The notes: a model not told the origin generated them from the sequence alone. A stretch of DNA of 64,000 bases from Mucilaginibacter phenanthrenivorans (GCF_024721155.1 NZ_JAHVAP010000008.1:248001-312000); one strand, 5' to 3'; numbered from the stretch's first letter, positions 1 through 9,930 are shown. Translations and numbers: made by a program.

Positions 1-1884
1 AATGAAAAGGTAAGAAATGCAAACTATACGAACCTTGACCCTGGATCTTATACTTTTAGATTGAAGGCAGCGGGTGAAGACGGCAAATGGAGTAAAAACG
101 AGATTGCTTTAAAAATAACCGTTTTGCCACCGATATGGCGCACTCCGATAGCCTATTTATTTTACGTAGTATGTTTTATAGGCTTTTTATTATACCTGCG
201 CTACCGGGGCATCAAAAAGCTAAGGGCCAATTTCCTGATTGAGCAGGAAAGGCAGGAAGCCCACCGGATGCACGAGCTCGACTTGATAAAAATCAAGTTT
301 TTCACAAATGTAAGCCACGAGTTTCGTACGCCACTATCACTGATATTGGCGCCGCTTGACAGTCTTTTAAAACAGCAGTTCAATGACGATTTGAGGCGCC
401 AGCTGCAAATGATAAATCGTAATGCCAGGCGTCTTCTAAATTTAGTGAATCAGCTGCTTGATTTTAGAAAAATGGAAGAGCATGAACTTAAACTAAACAG
501 CAGGAAGGCGAATATTATCCAATTTATTGAAGAGGCAGCTTACTCGTTTTCAGACATAGCCGAAAACAAAGGGATCGCGCTAAGCTTTCATACCCAAATA
601 GATTCCCTTTTTACAAGTTTTGACCACGATAAAATAGAACGGGTGTTTTTTAACCTATTGTCTAACGCGTTTAAATTTACGCCCGAGGGTGGCAAAGTAG
701 GGGTAAGGCTTTCATTAGAAGATAAGTTGACTGCACGGAAGATGTTGAAGATCGAGGTGATTGATAATGGCATCGGCATTCCGGAAGCAAAGAAGGAAAA
801 GATCTTTGACCGGTTTTTTCAAAATGATATTCCAGGTTCAATGGTTAACCAGGGAAGCGGGATCGGGCTGGCAATAACCAGGGAGTTTGTGCTATTGCAC
901 CAGGGATCCATAACAGTAGAAAGCCAGCCGGGTAGGGGCAGTCGTTTTATTATATCGCTGCCGGTAAACCCTGGGCATATTTTGCAGGATACAGATAAGA
1001 ATATAATTATAAGCCACGATAGCGAGTTGTTTGCCAATGGAATATTGGAACCCGGCAAGAAAGGCCCTGTTGTTCAACGGATGATGCATGATCTTAAAAA
1101 ACCGGTAATACTTATAGTAGAAGACAGCGAGGATTTCAGGTTTTATTTAAAGGATAATTTAAAGGAGCATTTTCAAATTTTGGAAGCCTCCAATGGAAGA
1201 GACGGATGGCAAAAGGCGCTATCGGGGCACCCTAATTTGATAGTTAGTGATATCAGTATGCCCGAAATGAACGGTATTGAACTGTGCCGGAAAATTAAGG
1301 CCGACAGCAGGACGTCACATATTCCCTTAATTTTGTTGACAGCTTTGACCGGGAGTGAATCGCAGTTAAAGGGATTTGAAACGGGAGCCAATGATTATTT
1401 GACAAAACCGTTCAATTTCGAAATCTTATTGTCGAGGATCAGGAATTTGCTTAGTCTGCAAAACACGTTAAAGAAAACATATCAGAAACAGTTAGACGTA
1501 AATTCAGCGGTCTTTTCAACCAATGTAGCCGATGAGAAATTCATGAAGGATATTTTGAAGTTTATCGACAAAAGAATGGCTGATCCCAACTATTCGGTGG
1601 AGGAATTAAGTTCGGACATGGCCATGAGCAGGGTAACGCTTTACCGCAAAGTTTTGCAGATGACCGAACGGACACCCTTAGAGTTTATCAAGCTAATGCG
1701 GTTGAAGCAGAGCGCCCAACTCCTTGAAAAAAGCCAGTTGAACATTGCAGAAATTGCCTACAAGGTTGGCTTTAACAACCCCAAATATTTTGCCAAGTCG
1801 TTTAAACTGGAATTTGACAAGTTGCCCAGCGATTATAGAAATGATCTGCAGCAAAAAAATCACGAGCTGATTGTTGTAAAATAA
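1..1884 (+). CDS. Hybrid two-component system sensor/regulator (HTCS type), 5' end outside window
   Basis: The frame is open from base 1, so the gene starts upstream; 627 residues are visible. Order of domains: the tail of a Y_Y_Y sensor module (NLDPGSYTFRLKA), one membrane segment (about residues 47-67 of the visible part), a HisKA dimerisation helix with phospho-acceptor His in NVSHEFRTPL (codon 316-318), a HATPase domain (NLLSNAFKFTP and DNGIGIP boxes), a receiver domain with Asp at 1249-1251 (VSDISMPEMNG) and a C-terminal AraC-type HTH. This is the one-polypeptide regulator Bacteroidota use to sense glycans and switch on polysaccharide-utilisation loci. It converges on the next gene, and the only nearby carbohydrate enzyme is the GH39 gene at 3331-5022, so its main target locus may lie upstream of the window. 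Confidence 0.95.
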   Translation, partial: NEKVRNANYTNLDPGSYTFRLKAAGEDGKWSKNEIALKITVLPPIWRTPIAYLFYVVCFIGFLLYLRYRGIKKLRANFLIEQERQEAHRMHELDLIKIKFFTNVSHEFRTPLSLILAPLDSLLKQQFNDDLRRQLQMINRNARRLLNLVNQLLDFRKMEEHELKLNSRKANIIQFIEEAAYSFSDIAENKGIALSFHTQIDSLFTSFDHDKIERVFFNLLSNAFKFTPEGGKVGVRLSLEDKLTARKMLKIEVIDNGIGIPEAKKEKIFDRFFQNDIPGSMVNQGSGIGLAITREFVLLHQGSITVESQPGRGSRFIISLPVNPGHILQDTDKNIIISHDSELFANGILEPGKKGPVVQRMMHDLKKPVILIVEDSEDFRFYLKDNLKEHFQILEASNGRDGWQKALSGHPNLIVSDISMPEMNGIELCRKIKADSRTSHIPLILLTALTGSESQLKGFETGANDYLTKPFNFEILLSRIRNLLSLQNTLKKTYQKQLDVNSAVFSTNVADEKFMKDILKFIDKRMADPNYSVEELSSDMAMSRVTLYRKVLQMTERTPLEFIKLMRLKQSAQLLEKSQLNIAEIAYKVGFNNPKYFAKSFKLEFDKLPSDYRNDLQQKNHELIVVK

Positions 1885-1939
1885 AATTGCATAATTTATT
1901 GCATTAAACTTTTCAACAACCGTTCAGCGCGTAATACAC

Positions 1940-3118
1940 TTAGATAGTTTTTTTTAATAAATCGTCGATGATGGCAGACATTTTCTTTTCAAAATCATCA
2001 GAATATCCACTCACAACACTTGCTATTTTTCCGTCCTGATCGATGAAGTAAAAAGTAGGAGCCGAGGTGACATGATATAATTTGGCCACACTGCTACCAT
2101 CAGGATACATTTGATTTTTTATTCGTTGAGCTTTTTTAAATGCCGTAACTAATTTCTTACTGTCTCTGTCACTGATGCTTAGTATTACGAAGTTTTTATT
2201 CTTGTATTTTTCATGAAGTTTATCCAATGGCGCTAAGGTATTCATGCAAGGGACGCAGCCAACGAAGAAAAAATCCAGCAACACAATTTTACCTTTTAAT
2301 CGAGATAATGACATTTTTTTACCATCAGTATCGTATAAGTTCCAATCAGGTGCGATATTACCCGGTACCAATAAAGCAGTTTGCACTGCAGGTTTTTCTT
2401 TAGGCGGATGAAATCCTTCAGGCACGGCAAAGGCAGCTGTGTTGATATTATCCTGATCGATCTTATAATTGAAATAGCGTTCTTCTGTATAATAGTTTGT
2501 GACTTCCTTGCCAAAGTCAGCAGTCCTTGACCTGGTCAATTTGCCAACAGGCAAACCTGTTGCCTTGTCAATAAACAGGTGGATTCGTACATATTGATGA
2601 TCTTTGTTAATAATGGTATCTTTAGTATTAATAATTAAGTGATAACTATTTATTGAATTAACAACAGTATCACCTGATTGTACGATTTTGGAAGGGTTTT
2701 TATTTAAAAAGGTTTTTATCCAATTTAATTTACCGAACAATGATTCGCTAAATGTCATTGCTTGTGCATTCCTGGTAGTGTAAGTGCTATCTTGAGGATT
2801 TAATGTGATTAAATTTTTTCCATTATATAGGGCTATCGCAGGGAGTTTCATATCGCCGTATTTAAGCTCATGTTTAAAAAAGTAACCAATTTCTTTATCT
2901 CCAGGTGTCTTTAATAAAATAAATTTTTGGTCATATATTAAAGTGTCACTAAACACCTCCTTCTGTTTATAAACATATTGATAGCTGAAATTTTTATAGC
3001 TTTCAAGTTTGTCAATTGTGGTTTGAACTAAAGAAATTTGCGCGTTTGCACTCATCCCCGTCAAAACAAACGCGACACAAATAAATGACTTAATGAGGTT
3101 CCTGGCGGCGTAATTCAT
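1940..3118 (-). CDS. TlpA-like thioredoxin-fold protein with exported N-terminal domain
   Basis: This is a 392-residue exported protein. The ATG at 3118 was chosen because it gives a signal peptide ending in ANAQ; an upstream ATG at 3208 would add 30 hydrophilic residues ahead of it. Residues about 25-255 resemble the beta-rich outer-membrane-associated domain often fused to thioredoxins in Bacteroidota. Residues about 260-390 form an AhpC-TSA/TlpA fold with the redox pair C288-V-P-C291 and the cis-Pro region SAPTFYF. A periplasmic thiol-disulfide role is expected for the family; the substrate is unknown. It lies downstream of the GH39 gene on the same strand, but a terminator separates them. 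Confidence 0.85.
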   Translation of the reverse strand: MNYAARNLIKSFICVAFVLTGMSANAQISLVQTTIDKLESYKNFSYQYVYKQKEVFSDTLIYDQKFILLKTPGDKEIGYFFKHELKYGDMKLPAIALYNGKNLITLNPQDSTYTTRNAQAMTFSESLFGKLNWIKTFLNKNPSKIVQSGDTVVNSINSYHLIINTKDTIINKDHQYVRIHLFIDKATGLPVGKLTRSRTADFGKEVTNYYTEERYFNYKIDQDNINTAAFAVPEGFHPPKEKPAVQTALLVPGNIAPDWNLYDTDGKKMSLSRLKGKIVLLDFFFVGCVPCMNTLAPLDKLHEKYKNKNFVILSISDRDSKKLVTAFKKAQRIKNQMYPDGSSVAKLYHVTSAPTFYFIDQDGKIASVVSGYSDDFEKKMSAIIDDLLKKTI

Positions 3119-3268
3119 TTTACTATTTTTTTTGTTACCGTTGTTAAATAACTCTACAAGGTAATCTGAATTTTCTTCTTCAGGATAAGCCTTAACCTTT
3201 TTTAACATCCTGGCGATTGTGGATTTTAGTTATGGATAAACTATACTTACAGACGGGGACTAGTCCGA

Positions 3269-3296
3269 TAAAAAGCCCCTCAGCAACGCTGAAAGG
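3269..3296 (-). terminator. Rho-independent terminator after the GH39 gene
   Basis: On the minus strand a nine-pair stem (CCTTTCAGC with GCTGAGGGG, two G-T pairs) with a three-base loop is followed by CTTTTTA. It lies 35 bases past the stop of the GH39 gene and before the thioredoxin-like gene, so the two genes are probably separate transcripts. Confidence 0.7.
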
Positions 3297-3330
3297 ATTT
3301 TCGTGGCCCCACTGACAAGTTGGCTGAATA

Positions 3331-5022
3331 TCATTTATTTCCGGTTTGGTAATCGAAAACCAGGAGTGAAACGGCTTGCCTTGGCAAAGAGATATTGATA
3401 TTTGTTTTGCCGCCGGTAACTTTTAATGCTTTTGGTTTACCGAAAATTTGTAATTGCCCGGCTTTTTGAAGTTCAGCAATTTGACTTTTAGTGGGTTGCT
3501 GCGGCGATCCCATTTTTTTCCATACTTCGTATGAGTTACTGTGTGTATTATCAATCCGATATTGTGTTACATTAACCCGGGTGACATCAGATGCCAGTCC
3601 ATTTATATTTATGTTTACAGGCTCACCGGGGCTTTGTTTATCTTTATCCGCATAATTCCATAACATAATAGTTACCGACTTCTCATCATTCGCAGCCAGT
3701 GCGCCTATATCAGTTTGGTTGCCACGGATGCCGGAATCAAGTATTGTTTTAAGATCATACATACGGGTTCCGCTAACGTCTACTCTTTTACCCTTCATCA
3801 TACCAAGCATACGGAAAACATTGAGTACCGGCTTATCAACGCCGTTTGTGGCCAAATCGCGGAAACCTGCAAACCAGGGTTGGTTTTCAAACTCAAACGA
3901 CCAATTTACAGCTCCAATCAGGTTTTCATGGTAATCATCCATCAACTCATAAATGCGGGCTAGTGCAGCTGCGGTGTAGCTGGAATACATGGTGCCATTG
4001 CGGTAGGCGTTTTCGGGATTTGTAGACATACCACAGGCTGCGCAGCCTTCCGGGTCCGATTCTCCAATAACTAAAGGGATATTTTTAAGAGCCGGGAAAG
4101 AATTAATTTCCTTAAAATGCCCCGCAATATTACTCATCTGCTGCCTTATACTCATCACCACGGTATCATCTATTACCTTCGGGGCGCCCTTTGCATGAAA
4201 TAATACCAGGTCGAGCGGAGAGCCGATTTTGCCGGTTGCATAATTAGTATCAGTTAAGCAATGGTTTAAAAATCCCCCAAGCCATTTTTCTGCTCCGCCG
4301 GTTACATCGGGCCCACCAACACGGGCTGTTGGTAATGCTCGTTTTACACCGTTAGCAGCATAATCATATAGTTTATAAAACTCGGGTATCGTACCTTTCC
4401 AGTATGCGCCGTTAGGCTCGTTCCAAACTTCCCAATACCAGCTTTCAACTTCCTTTTTTCCATAACGTGTTACACAATGGCTTACCCACTGATAAACCAT
4501 TTCTTCCCATTTTGTGTAATCTTTTGGCGGATAGGCCCAGCCTGTTTCAATTTTGGCATAGTCAACTCCGGGTGCCCAGTGATGTTGATAAGGTTGCGGA
4601 TGGGTTGACAGGGCTTCGGGCATAAAACCAATTTGTGCCAGGGGCTTCATCCCTCGTTTAATGTAGGTGTCGAATATGCTATCGGTGATGTGGTAATTAT
4701 AAACAGGATTGCCTTGTGCATCTTCGGTATAAATATTTGTTGAGCCCCATTTTAGCGCAGGAACACCATCACCGGATGTCAGCAGATTATGCGTGCGCAC
4801 ATAAACCGGAACCGGGCTTAAGGCTGAAATCTCTGTTAACAGTTTTCGGCCATCCTTCATGTAGGTAAAGTTGGGTTCGTCATAACCATACCATGCCCAA
4901 ATTGCCTTCATTTCGCCCCTGGGCCTGGTAAGGTCTACTTGAATAATCGCCGGCGTATTTTGGGCAAAGATATTTATACAAAATACCTGCATCATCAAAA
5001 GTAAAAAGCAAGCTGTTTTCAT
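3331..5022 (-). CDS. GH39-type glycoside hydrolase (beta-xylosidase/iduronidase-like), exported
   Basis: This 563-residue protein has a signal peptide (cleavage after FAQ). The clan GH-A barrel is recognised from the acid/base motif EVWNEPN with Glu202 and a likely nucleophile Glu321 in LVIGESDPEG, followed by a C-terminal beta domain. The layout fits GH39 (beta-xylosidase, alpha-L-iduronidase and relatives). Substrate cannot be read from the sequence. The retaining mechanism follows from the family. It is transcribed alone and ends in its own terminator. Its proximity to the hybrid regulator suggests a glycan-utilisation role. Confidence 0.8.
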   Translation of the reverse strand: MKTACFLLLMMQVFCINIFAQNTPAIIQVDLTRPRGEMKAIWAWYGYDEPNFTYMKDGRKLLTEISALSPVPVYVRTHNLLTSGDGVPALKWGSTNIYTEDAQGNPVYNYHITDSIFDTYIKRGMKPLAQIGFMPEALSTHPQPYQHHWAPGVDYAKIETGWAYPPKDYTKWEEMVYQWVSHCVTRYGKKEVESWYWEVWNEPNGAYWKGTIPEFYKLYDYAANGVKRALPTARVGGPDVTGGAEKWLGGFLNHCLTDTNYATGKIGSPLDLVLFHAKGAPKVIDDTVVMSIRQQMSNIAGHFKEINSFPALKNIPLVIGESDPEGCAACGMSTNPENAYRNGTMYSSYTAAALARIYELMDDYHENLIGAVNWSFEFENQPWFAGFRDLATNGVDKPVLNVFRMLGMMKGKRVDVSGTRMYDLKTILDSGIRGNQTDIGALAANDEKSVTIMLWNYADKDKQSPGEPVNININGLASDVTRVNVTQYRIDNTHSNSYEVWKKMGSPQQPTKSQIAELQKAGQLQIFGKPKALKVTGGKTNINISLPRQAVSLLVFDYQTGNK

Positions 5023-5337
5023 TGGTTCGATGTTAGTGAAATGGAATTAAGTTAGTTCCAAGGTTATGTCGTAGGGCAACAAAGAATGCAAGTGTATCAT
5101 GTTGTAAAGCCTGCAAAGACGCTACCGTATTAATTGTTGAATATACGGTTATCGATAATATTTTGGTACAGCAATCTGTTTTTTAAACTTCAAATATTAT
5201 TTCGAATTAAATTTTGACACATAATTGCCGCAACCAGTATCATAAATGTTACTGTTGGATACAACATACGGGAGATATATAGATAACGGCAGAACAAGAT
5301 TTAGGCGGAAAAAAGCGAGGAAAGGCATCTGAAAATT

Positions 5338-5399
5338 TGCTTAAAAATAAAAACCGCATCTATTGTTATTAGAAGCGGTTTTTTAAATTTCGTGACCCC
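5338..5399. repeat. Isolated copy of the tRNA-Lys 3' end plus its terminator (candidate attachment-site repeat)
   Basis: This segment matches 25602-25664 in the same orientation with only a few differences. Shared blocks are TGCTTAAAA, TAAAAACCGC, ATTAGAAGCGG and AAATTTCGTGACCCC. The last block is the complement of the 3' end of the intact tRNA-Lys (GGGGTCACGAAATTT). Here the rest of the tRNA is missing: the sequence beyond 5400 has no tRNA features. The hairpin portion is the tRNA terminator. The rest of the 5023-5618 gap shows only the regulatory element at 5540-5574. Confidence 0.65.
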
Positions 5400-5539
5400 A
5401 AAAGTACAGATGACGGACACTTTTATTGATGATTGTAAGAAGATTGTAGCGCTAAAAACCCACAATAACGACCATTAACACGTTCTAATACAAAACTACA
5501 ACAAGATTTTCTGGGCAAAGCGCCTTTGTCTCACAATCA

Positions 5540-5574
5540 GGAATAATGGTAAGTATTTCAGGATTCTGTATAAC
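5540..5574 (+). promoter_or_regulatory. 35-bp operator-like element, copy A, upstream of the CMD operon
   Basis: This is one of four copies of a 35-bp sequence: AATAATGGTAA, six variable bases, then CAGGATTCTGTATAAC. It ends 44 bases before the ATG at 5619. A -7-like TATTTTCG follows at about 5585-5592. The spacing and placement suggest an activator site. The AraC regulator at 17871 is the natural candidate, by inference. Confidence 0.6.
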
Positions 5575-5618
5575 TACCGACTGATATTTTCGCACGAAAT
5601 TTGCACTTCAATCAAACA

Positions 5619-6326
5619 ATGATCCGCACATTTTTGATACTTCTTATAACCATTACAAGTCTTACTATGAATGCACAGCAAAGTCACGAGTTAAATCCAA
5701 AGGAAAAACATGTCGTATTGATTGCCTCGTTTACCGCAACGGGTAACCTGCCGCAATTGAAAAATGCCCTGAGTGCAGGCCTTGATGCCGGGTTGACCAT
5801 TAACCAGATCCGGGAAGAACTGCTGCAGTTATATGCCTACTGTGGTTTTCCGCGCAGTCTTAACGGCATTACCACTTTCATGTCCTTGCTGGAGAAGCGG
5901 AAATCCAAGGGCATTCATGACCCGGAAGGACAGGCCCCAATCGCCGTAACCGGCGATAATGAAAGCAAATATGAGATAGGCAGGAAGACACTGGAAACCT
6001 TGACTGGTAGGCCGCAGAATGGCCCGCTAACCGGTGCCAATGCCTTTGTGCCCGGCATCGATGCTTTTTTGAAAGGGCACTTGTTTGCCGACATCTTTGG
6101 GCGGGGCGTATTGACTTATCAGGAGCGTGAACTGGCAACGATCACAGTACTTGCGAGCTTGCCCGGACTGGAAGCACAGTTACAAGCGCACCTTGGCATG
6201 GGGATGAATGTCGGGCTAACGGAAGGGCAACTGGAACAGGTTTTTGCTTTACTGGAAAGCGGTGTAGGGAAACAGCAAGCAGATGCTGCCCGTACAGTAC
6301 TGATTAAGCTCAAGGTTACTAAATAA
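5619..6326 (+). CDS. Carboxymuconolactone decarboxylase (CMD) family protein, exported
   Basis: The ATG at 5619 gives 235 residues beginning with a signal peptide (LTMNAQ). A TTG at 5601 is in frame but would only add six residues. Two CMD-type helical repeats are visible: about residues 25-95 (GLDAGLTINQIREELLQLYAYCG) and 160-225 (ELATITVLASLPG, then HLGMGMNVGLTEGQLEQV). The CxxC pair of AhpD peroxidases is absent, so a decarboxylase-like or unknown role is more likely than peroxidase. It is the first gene of a three-gene operon with the ABM protein and the NmrA-like reductase. Confidence 0.88.
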   Translation: MIRTFLILLITITSLTMNAQQSHELNPKEKHVVLIASFTATGNLPQLKNALSAGLDAGLTINQIREELLQLYAYCGFPRSLNGITTFMSLLEKRKSKGIHDPEGQAPIAVTGDNESKYEIGRKTLETLTGRPQNGPLTGANAFVPGIDAFLKGHLFADIFGRGVLTYQERELATITVLASLPGLEAQLQAHLGMGMNVGLTEGQLEQVFALLESGVGKQQADAARTVLIKLKVTK

Positions 6327-6332
6327 AGAAAT

Positions 6333-6755
6333 ATGAAAATCAGCAATCATTTTTACAGAACGACAGTACGGGCATCATTTAGGATACTTGGCTGTTGTGG
6401 AATATTACTCCTTTCTATTTTACATGCCCAGGCACAAACAGATAAGCGAATGATCCGTATAGCTCAAATTGAAGTTGATTCGACGCAACTCAAGCAATAT
6501 AATGCAGCACTGAAAGAACAGATGCAAACGGCCGTCCGGCTGGAACCTGGGGTATTGACCTATTATGCAGTTGCCGACAAAAAAGACCCTTCGCGGATAA
6601 CTATCCTGGAGATCTACGCCGACAGTGCCGCCTATCTAAAACATATTGCAACGCCTCACTTTAAAAAGTACAAGGCTACCGTAGCGCATATGGTAAAGAA
6701 ATTGGAACTGGTAGACGTTAACCTCATCGGGAGTGCGAAGCAGCATGGGTTATAG
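6333..6755 (+). CDS. Exported antibiotic biosynthesis monooxygenase (ABM/YgiN-like) protein
   Basis: This 140-residue protein has a signal peptide (LHAQAQ) and an ABM ferredoxin-like domain, about residues 38-130, with the family pattern EPGVLTYYAV..D..I.ILEIYADSAAYLKHIATPHFKKY. ABM proteins act as small cofactor-free mono-oxygenases or quinol oxidases. It starts six bases after the CMD gene and is co-transcribed with it. Export of both small proteins suggests that the substrate is met in the periplasm. Confidence 0.82.
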   Translation: MKISNHFYRTTVRASFRILGCCGILLLSILHAQAQTDKRMIRIAQIEVDSTQLKQYNAALKEQMQTAVRLEPGVLTYYAVADKKDPSRITILEIYADSAAYLKHIATPHFKKYKATVAHMVKKLELVDVNLIGSAKQHGL

Positions 6756-6783
6756 AACATTATATTAACTATAGAAACTGAAT

Positions 6784-7422
6784 ATGACAAAGGTATTAAT
6801 ACTTGGAGCCGGCGGACAAGTCGCCGGACATGTGATCGAAAAGTTATCACAAAATAATTCCATCCGTCTTACTTTGTATCTGCGTAATGCCTCACACCTG
6901 CAACATTTGGAAGGCGGGCAGATTAAGCTGATCGAAGGCGATATACTGGACGGCGAAAAACTTGAAAATGCTATGCAGGGACAAGACCTGGTCTATGTTA
7001 ATATAAACGGTCAGGAAGATGTGATCGCCGAACAGACGGTAAAAGCCATGCAGACCGCAGGTGTGAAGCGTATTGTGTTCATTGCAGCCATTGGAATTTA
7101 CGATGAAGTTCCCGGTGCTTTTGGCCTTTGGAACAAACAGATGATCGGGCCTATACTGGAACGCTATCAAAAAGCCGCAAGCCTCATTGAGGCGTCTGGC
7201 CTGGTTTATACGATTCTTCGTCCGACATGGTATACAAACAAAGATGAAGTTGAGTATACAATTACTCAAAAAGGCCAACCAGTTACCGGAACAGAAATAT
7301 CCCGGAAAAGTGTTGCTGACCTGGTGGTAAAACTTATAGAGGACCCGAATCTTCATGTTAATGAAAGCCTCGGTATGGAAAAAGCCGGAACGGAAGCGGA
7401 TAAGCCTGGTTTTATGAATTAA
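6784..7422 (+). CDS. NmrA/SDR-type NAD(P)-binding protein
   Basis: This 212-residue protein starts with a Rossmann motif (ILGAGGQVAGHVIEKL) and contains the atypical-SDR pattern VKRIVFIAAIGIY and LRPTWYTNK. It lacks a signal peptide. The family includes NAD(P)H:quinone reductases (QorB-like) and regulatory NmrA proteins. It is the third gene of the CMD operon, 28 bases after the ABM gene. A cytoplasmic quinone or carbonyl reductase is the best guess. Confidence 0.8.
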   Translation: MTKVLILGAGGQVAGHVIEKLSQNNSIRLTLYLRNASHLQHLEGGQIKLIEGDILDGEKLENAMQGQDLVYVNINGQEDVIAEQTVKAMQTAGVKRIVFIAAIGIYDEVPGAFGLWNKQMIGPILERYQKAASLIEASGLVYTILRPTWYTNKDEVEYTITQKGQPVTGTEISRKSVADLVVKLIEDPNLHVNESLGMEKAGTEADKPGFMN

Positions 7423-7641
7423 AGGAAAATTTGAGATAAACGACAAGTAACGTTAAGGAAATAGGACAGGGTCCAAGTTGGCTCGATTTTCCCTGTTAGC
7501 CCTAGTAGGGGAAAAAGCCGAATTCTTTCTGAAGTGCTTATAAAATAAGTGCACCGCATCCTTAGTGTCGCCAGTCCAAACCTTTCTGAATATGCATCCT
7601 ATCCCTATTACTGAGATAAAAAACACCCTCCTTCACACATG

Positions 7642-9930
7642 TTATACATCAAAAAACTTCTCCGGTGTTAATGGGAGATCCCGCAATCTTTTACCTGTTG
7701 CATTAAATACAGCATTCGCAATAGCTGCAGATACCCCCGTGATCCCGATCTCACCAATGCCACGCGCGCCAATAGGTGAAATATGTGGATCTGGTTTCCC
7801 AATAAAATGAACGTCAATCGGCGGGACATCCAGATGAACTGGCACATGGTAATCGGCCAATGTTCGTGTTACCGGGTTTCCCCAGCGTTTATCGTACTCA
7901 GTTGCTTCCATGAGTGCTGCTCCGATACCGAAGATCACACCACCAATGATCTGCGATCGCGCTGTTTTCTCATTCATGATCCGGCCTACGTCCTGAACAC
8001 TGGTAAAGCGTTTAACGCGGATGGTGCCAAAGTCTTCATCTACCCATACTTCGGCAAACTGGGCACCGAACGAGTGAAAAGCATACTGCTTGGTATCGCT
8101 GTTTTGTTCCGGCGGAGTTTGGCTTGGCGTGCAAAGCGCACTTGGAACAGTAAGACCAGCACCTGAGACCGGCAAAGTGGTCGCACAAGCCTCGATCTCG
8201 CTTCGTTTTGCACGGCTTAATATATTCAAATAAGTGTCGGCCTTTTGATCATCGCCTTTTACGAAAAGTTTACCGTCCGCATAACCGATCTCTTCCGGTT
8301 TGCGACCATTTAGTTTAGAAGCAGGGTCAGCGATTGCCAGGGCAGCAAGTTCTTTTCTTAACAACATGCAGGCTTCCAATGCTGCAGGATGGATACTCGC
8401 GGTGGTTTGTGAGCCACCGGCCAGTGGCGCAGGGGGAAGGCTGGAATCACCGATCTTTACATCGATGCGGTCCACCGGTACACCAAGTGCATCCGCCGCA
8501 GTTTGCGCCAGCACGGTATACGTTCCTGTGCCGATATCGATAGAGGCGGTCATCACCGTCACATCACCTTTCGAATTCATGTGCACCTTTACAGATGCGG
8601 CACTCCTTCCTCCGGGATAGGTCGCTGTTGCCATTCCGTAACCCACCAAATATTTTCCGTTCCGTTTCTGCCGGGGCTGCATGCTGCGGGACGACCATCC
8701 GAATCTTTCTGCGCCAATACGGTAGCAGTCCACCAGGAATTCGCTGGAGAAGTCATGCCCCTTCATGGGGTCTTTTGTCGTATGATTTTTGATCCTGAAT
8801 TCTATGGGGTCCATCTTTAATTGATAGGCCATCTCATCCATAGCTGACTCGAGGGCAAAGGTGCCCGGAGTTTCACCGGGGGCACGCATGAACGTTGGGG
8901 TACTGCGGTTCAGTTGCGCTACATTGTAGGTTACCTCGCGAAGCGGGGCCTGGTACAAAACAAGCGATTGCTTTCCGCTGGGTTCAAAGAATTGGGTTAG
9001 ATTATTATAAGTGTCCGTATGATGCCGTACTACGCTTAATTTTCCGGCAGCATCTGTGCCCAGCGCAACACGCTGAATTGTTGCTGCACGGTGACCAACA
9101 TTGGTCTGCATCATCTGCCGTGTTAGGGCAAGCTTAACCGGGCGGCTCGCCGCCTTAGCGGCCATCGCCACCAGTAAGGTGTGCAGCCAGAGCCCTTTAG
9201 AGCCAAATCCTCCGCCAACAAAAGGTGCAATGACATTTACGTTTTCCGCTTTTAAGCCCAGAAAATATGCTGCAATAGAACTTGTAAGCCCAACTCCCTG
9301 GGTGGCATCATATAAGGTAAGTTTATTCGGACCCTCCCAAACCGCGACCGTGGCATGCGGTTCCATCGGGTGATGATGTTCGGCTGGTGTTGAATAAGTA
9401 TGATCCACTTTTTGGGAGGCGGCGGCCAGCGGAGCAGCGGCCTGGCCTTCATTGACCTGAGCCTCTTCACCCATGAACATCTTCGGTTTTTTACTGTTCG
9501 GAAGTTCAGTTTTCAGATCAACGGCACCCTTTTCCACTGTGTAACGCACTTTCAGTTTATACGCGGCTGCGCGCCCCTGCTCGTAAGTTTCGGCAACTAT
9601 CACGGCAATGAACTGTCCGGGATAGTGCACGATATCATCCTGAAGCGGCGGCAGGTTTTCGCCGAGAAATCCGGCACCGGCCTTCATCTGCGCCTGCATG
9701 TCGAGGGGCGTTAATTTCAGTGCGTTCTTATAACTGATCACGGCAATTACACCTGGTTCTTTTTGAGCAACAGCGTCATCTATGGATGCGATCTTTCCCT
9801 TTGCGATTGTCGCCCGCACAGGAAAAGCATAAGCCATGTTTGGCTGGTTGAACTCTGCAGAATAGGTCGCCTTACCACTAACCTTCATGCGCCCGTCAAT
9901 GCGGCTTATTGGTTTACCTGTTTCACTCAT
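7642..9930 (-). CDS. Molybdenum cofactor-binding large subunit of a xanthine dehydrogenase-family aldehyde oxidase (PaoC-like)
   Basis: The ATG at 9930 gives 762 residues and lies four bases after the FAD-subunit stop; an in-frame ATG at 9999 would overlap that gene. Family signatures: FVGGGFGSKG, FMRAPGETPGTFALE, GGSQTT and the active-site Glu727 in GARGIGEIG. This subunit binds molybdopterin cytosine dinucleotide and hydroxylates aldehydes or N-heterocycles. It is last in a 2Fe-2S/FAD/Mo operon like E. coli paoABC. No PaoD/XdhC-type insertion chaperone is adjacent. Confidence 0.93.
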   Translation of the reverse strand: MSETGKPISRIDGRMKVSGKATYSAEFNQPNMAYAFPVRATIAKGKIASIDDAVAQKEPGVIAVISYKNALKLTPLDMQAQMKAGAGFLGENLPPLQDDIVHYPGQFIAVIVAETYEQGRAAAYKLKVRYTVEKGAVDLKTELPNSKKPKMFMGEEAQVNEGQAAAPLAAASQKVDHTYSTPAEHHHPMEPHATVAVWEGPNKLTLYDATQGVGLTSSIAAYFLGLKAENVNVIAPFVGGGFGSKGLWLHTLLVAMAAKAASRPVKLALTRQMMQTNVGHRAATIQRVALGTDAAGKLSVVRHHTDTYNNLTQFFEPSGKQSLVLYQAPLREVTYNVAQLNRSTPTFMRAPGETPGTFALESAMDEMAYQLKMDPIEFRIKNHTTKDPMKGHDFSSEFLVDCYRIGAERFGWSSRSMQPRQKRNGKYLVGYGMATATYPGGRSAASVKVHMNSKGDVTVMTASIDIGTGTYTVLAQTAADALGVPVDRIDVKIGDSSLPPAPLAGGSQTTASIHPAALEACMLLRKELAALAIADPASKLNGRKPEEIGYADGKLFVKGDDQKADTYLNILSRAKRSEIEACATTLPVSGAGLTVPSALCTPSQTPPEQNSDTKQYAFHSFGAQFAEVWVDEDFGTIRVKRFTSVQDVGRIMNEKTARSQIIGGVIFGIGAALMEATEYDKRWGNPVTRTLADYHVPVHLDVPPIDVHFIGKPDPHISPIGARGIGEIGITGVSAAIANAVFNATGKRLRDLPLTPEKFFDV

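Noticed and set aside
3290..3312. TTTTCGTGGCCCC resembles the TTTCGTGACCCC tail of the tRNA-Lys repeat and could be a third attachment site.
   Set aside because: The match is short, differs in the conserved GACCCC and lacks the terminator hairpin of the repeat; the sequence is better explained by its position next to the GH39 terminator.
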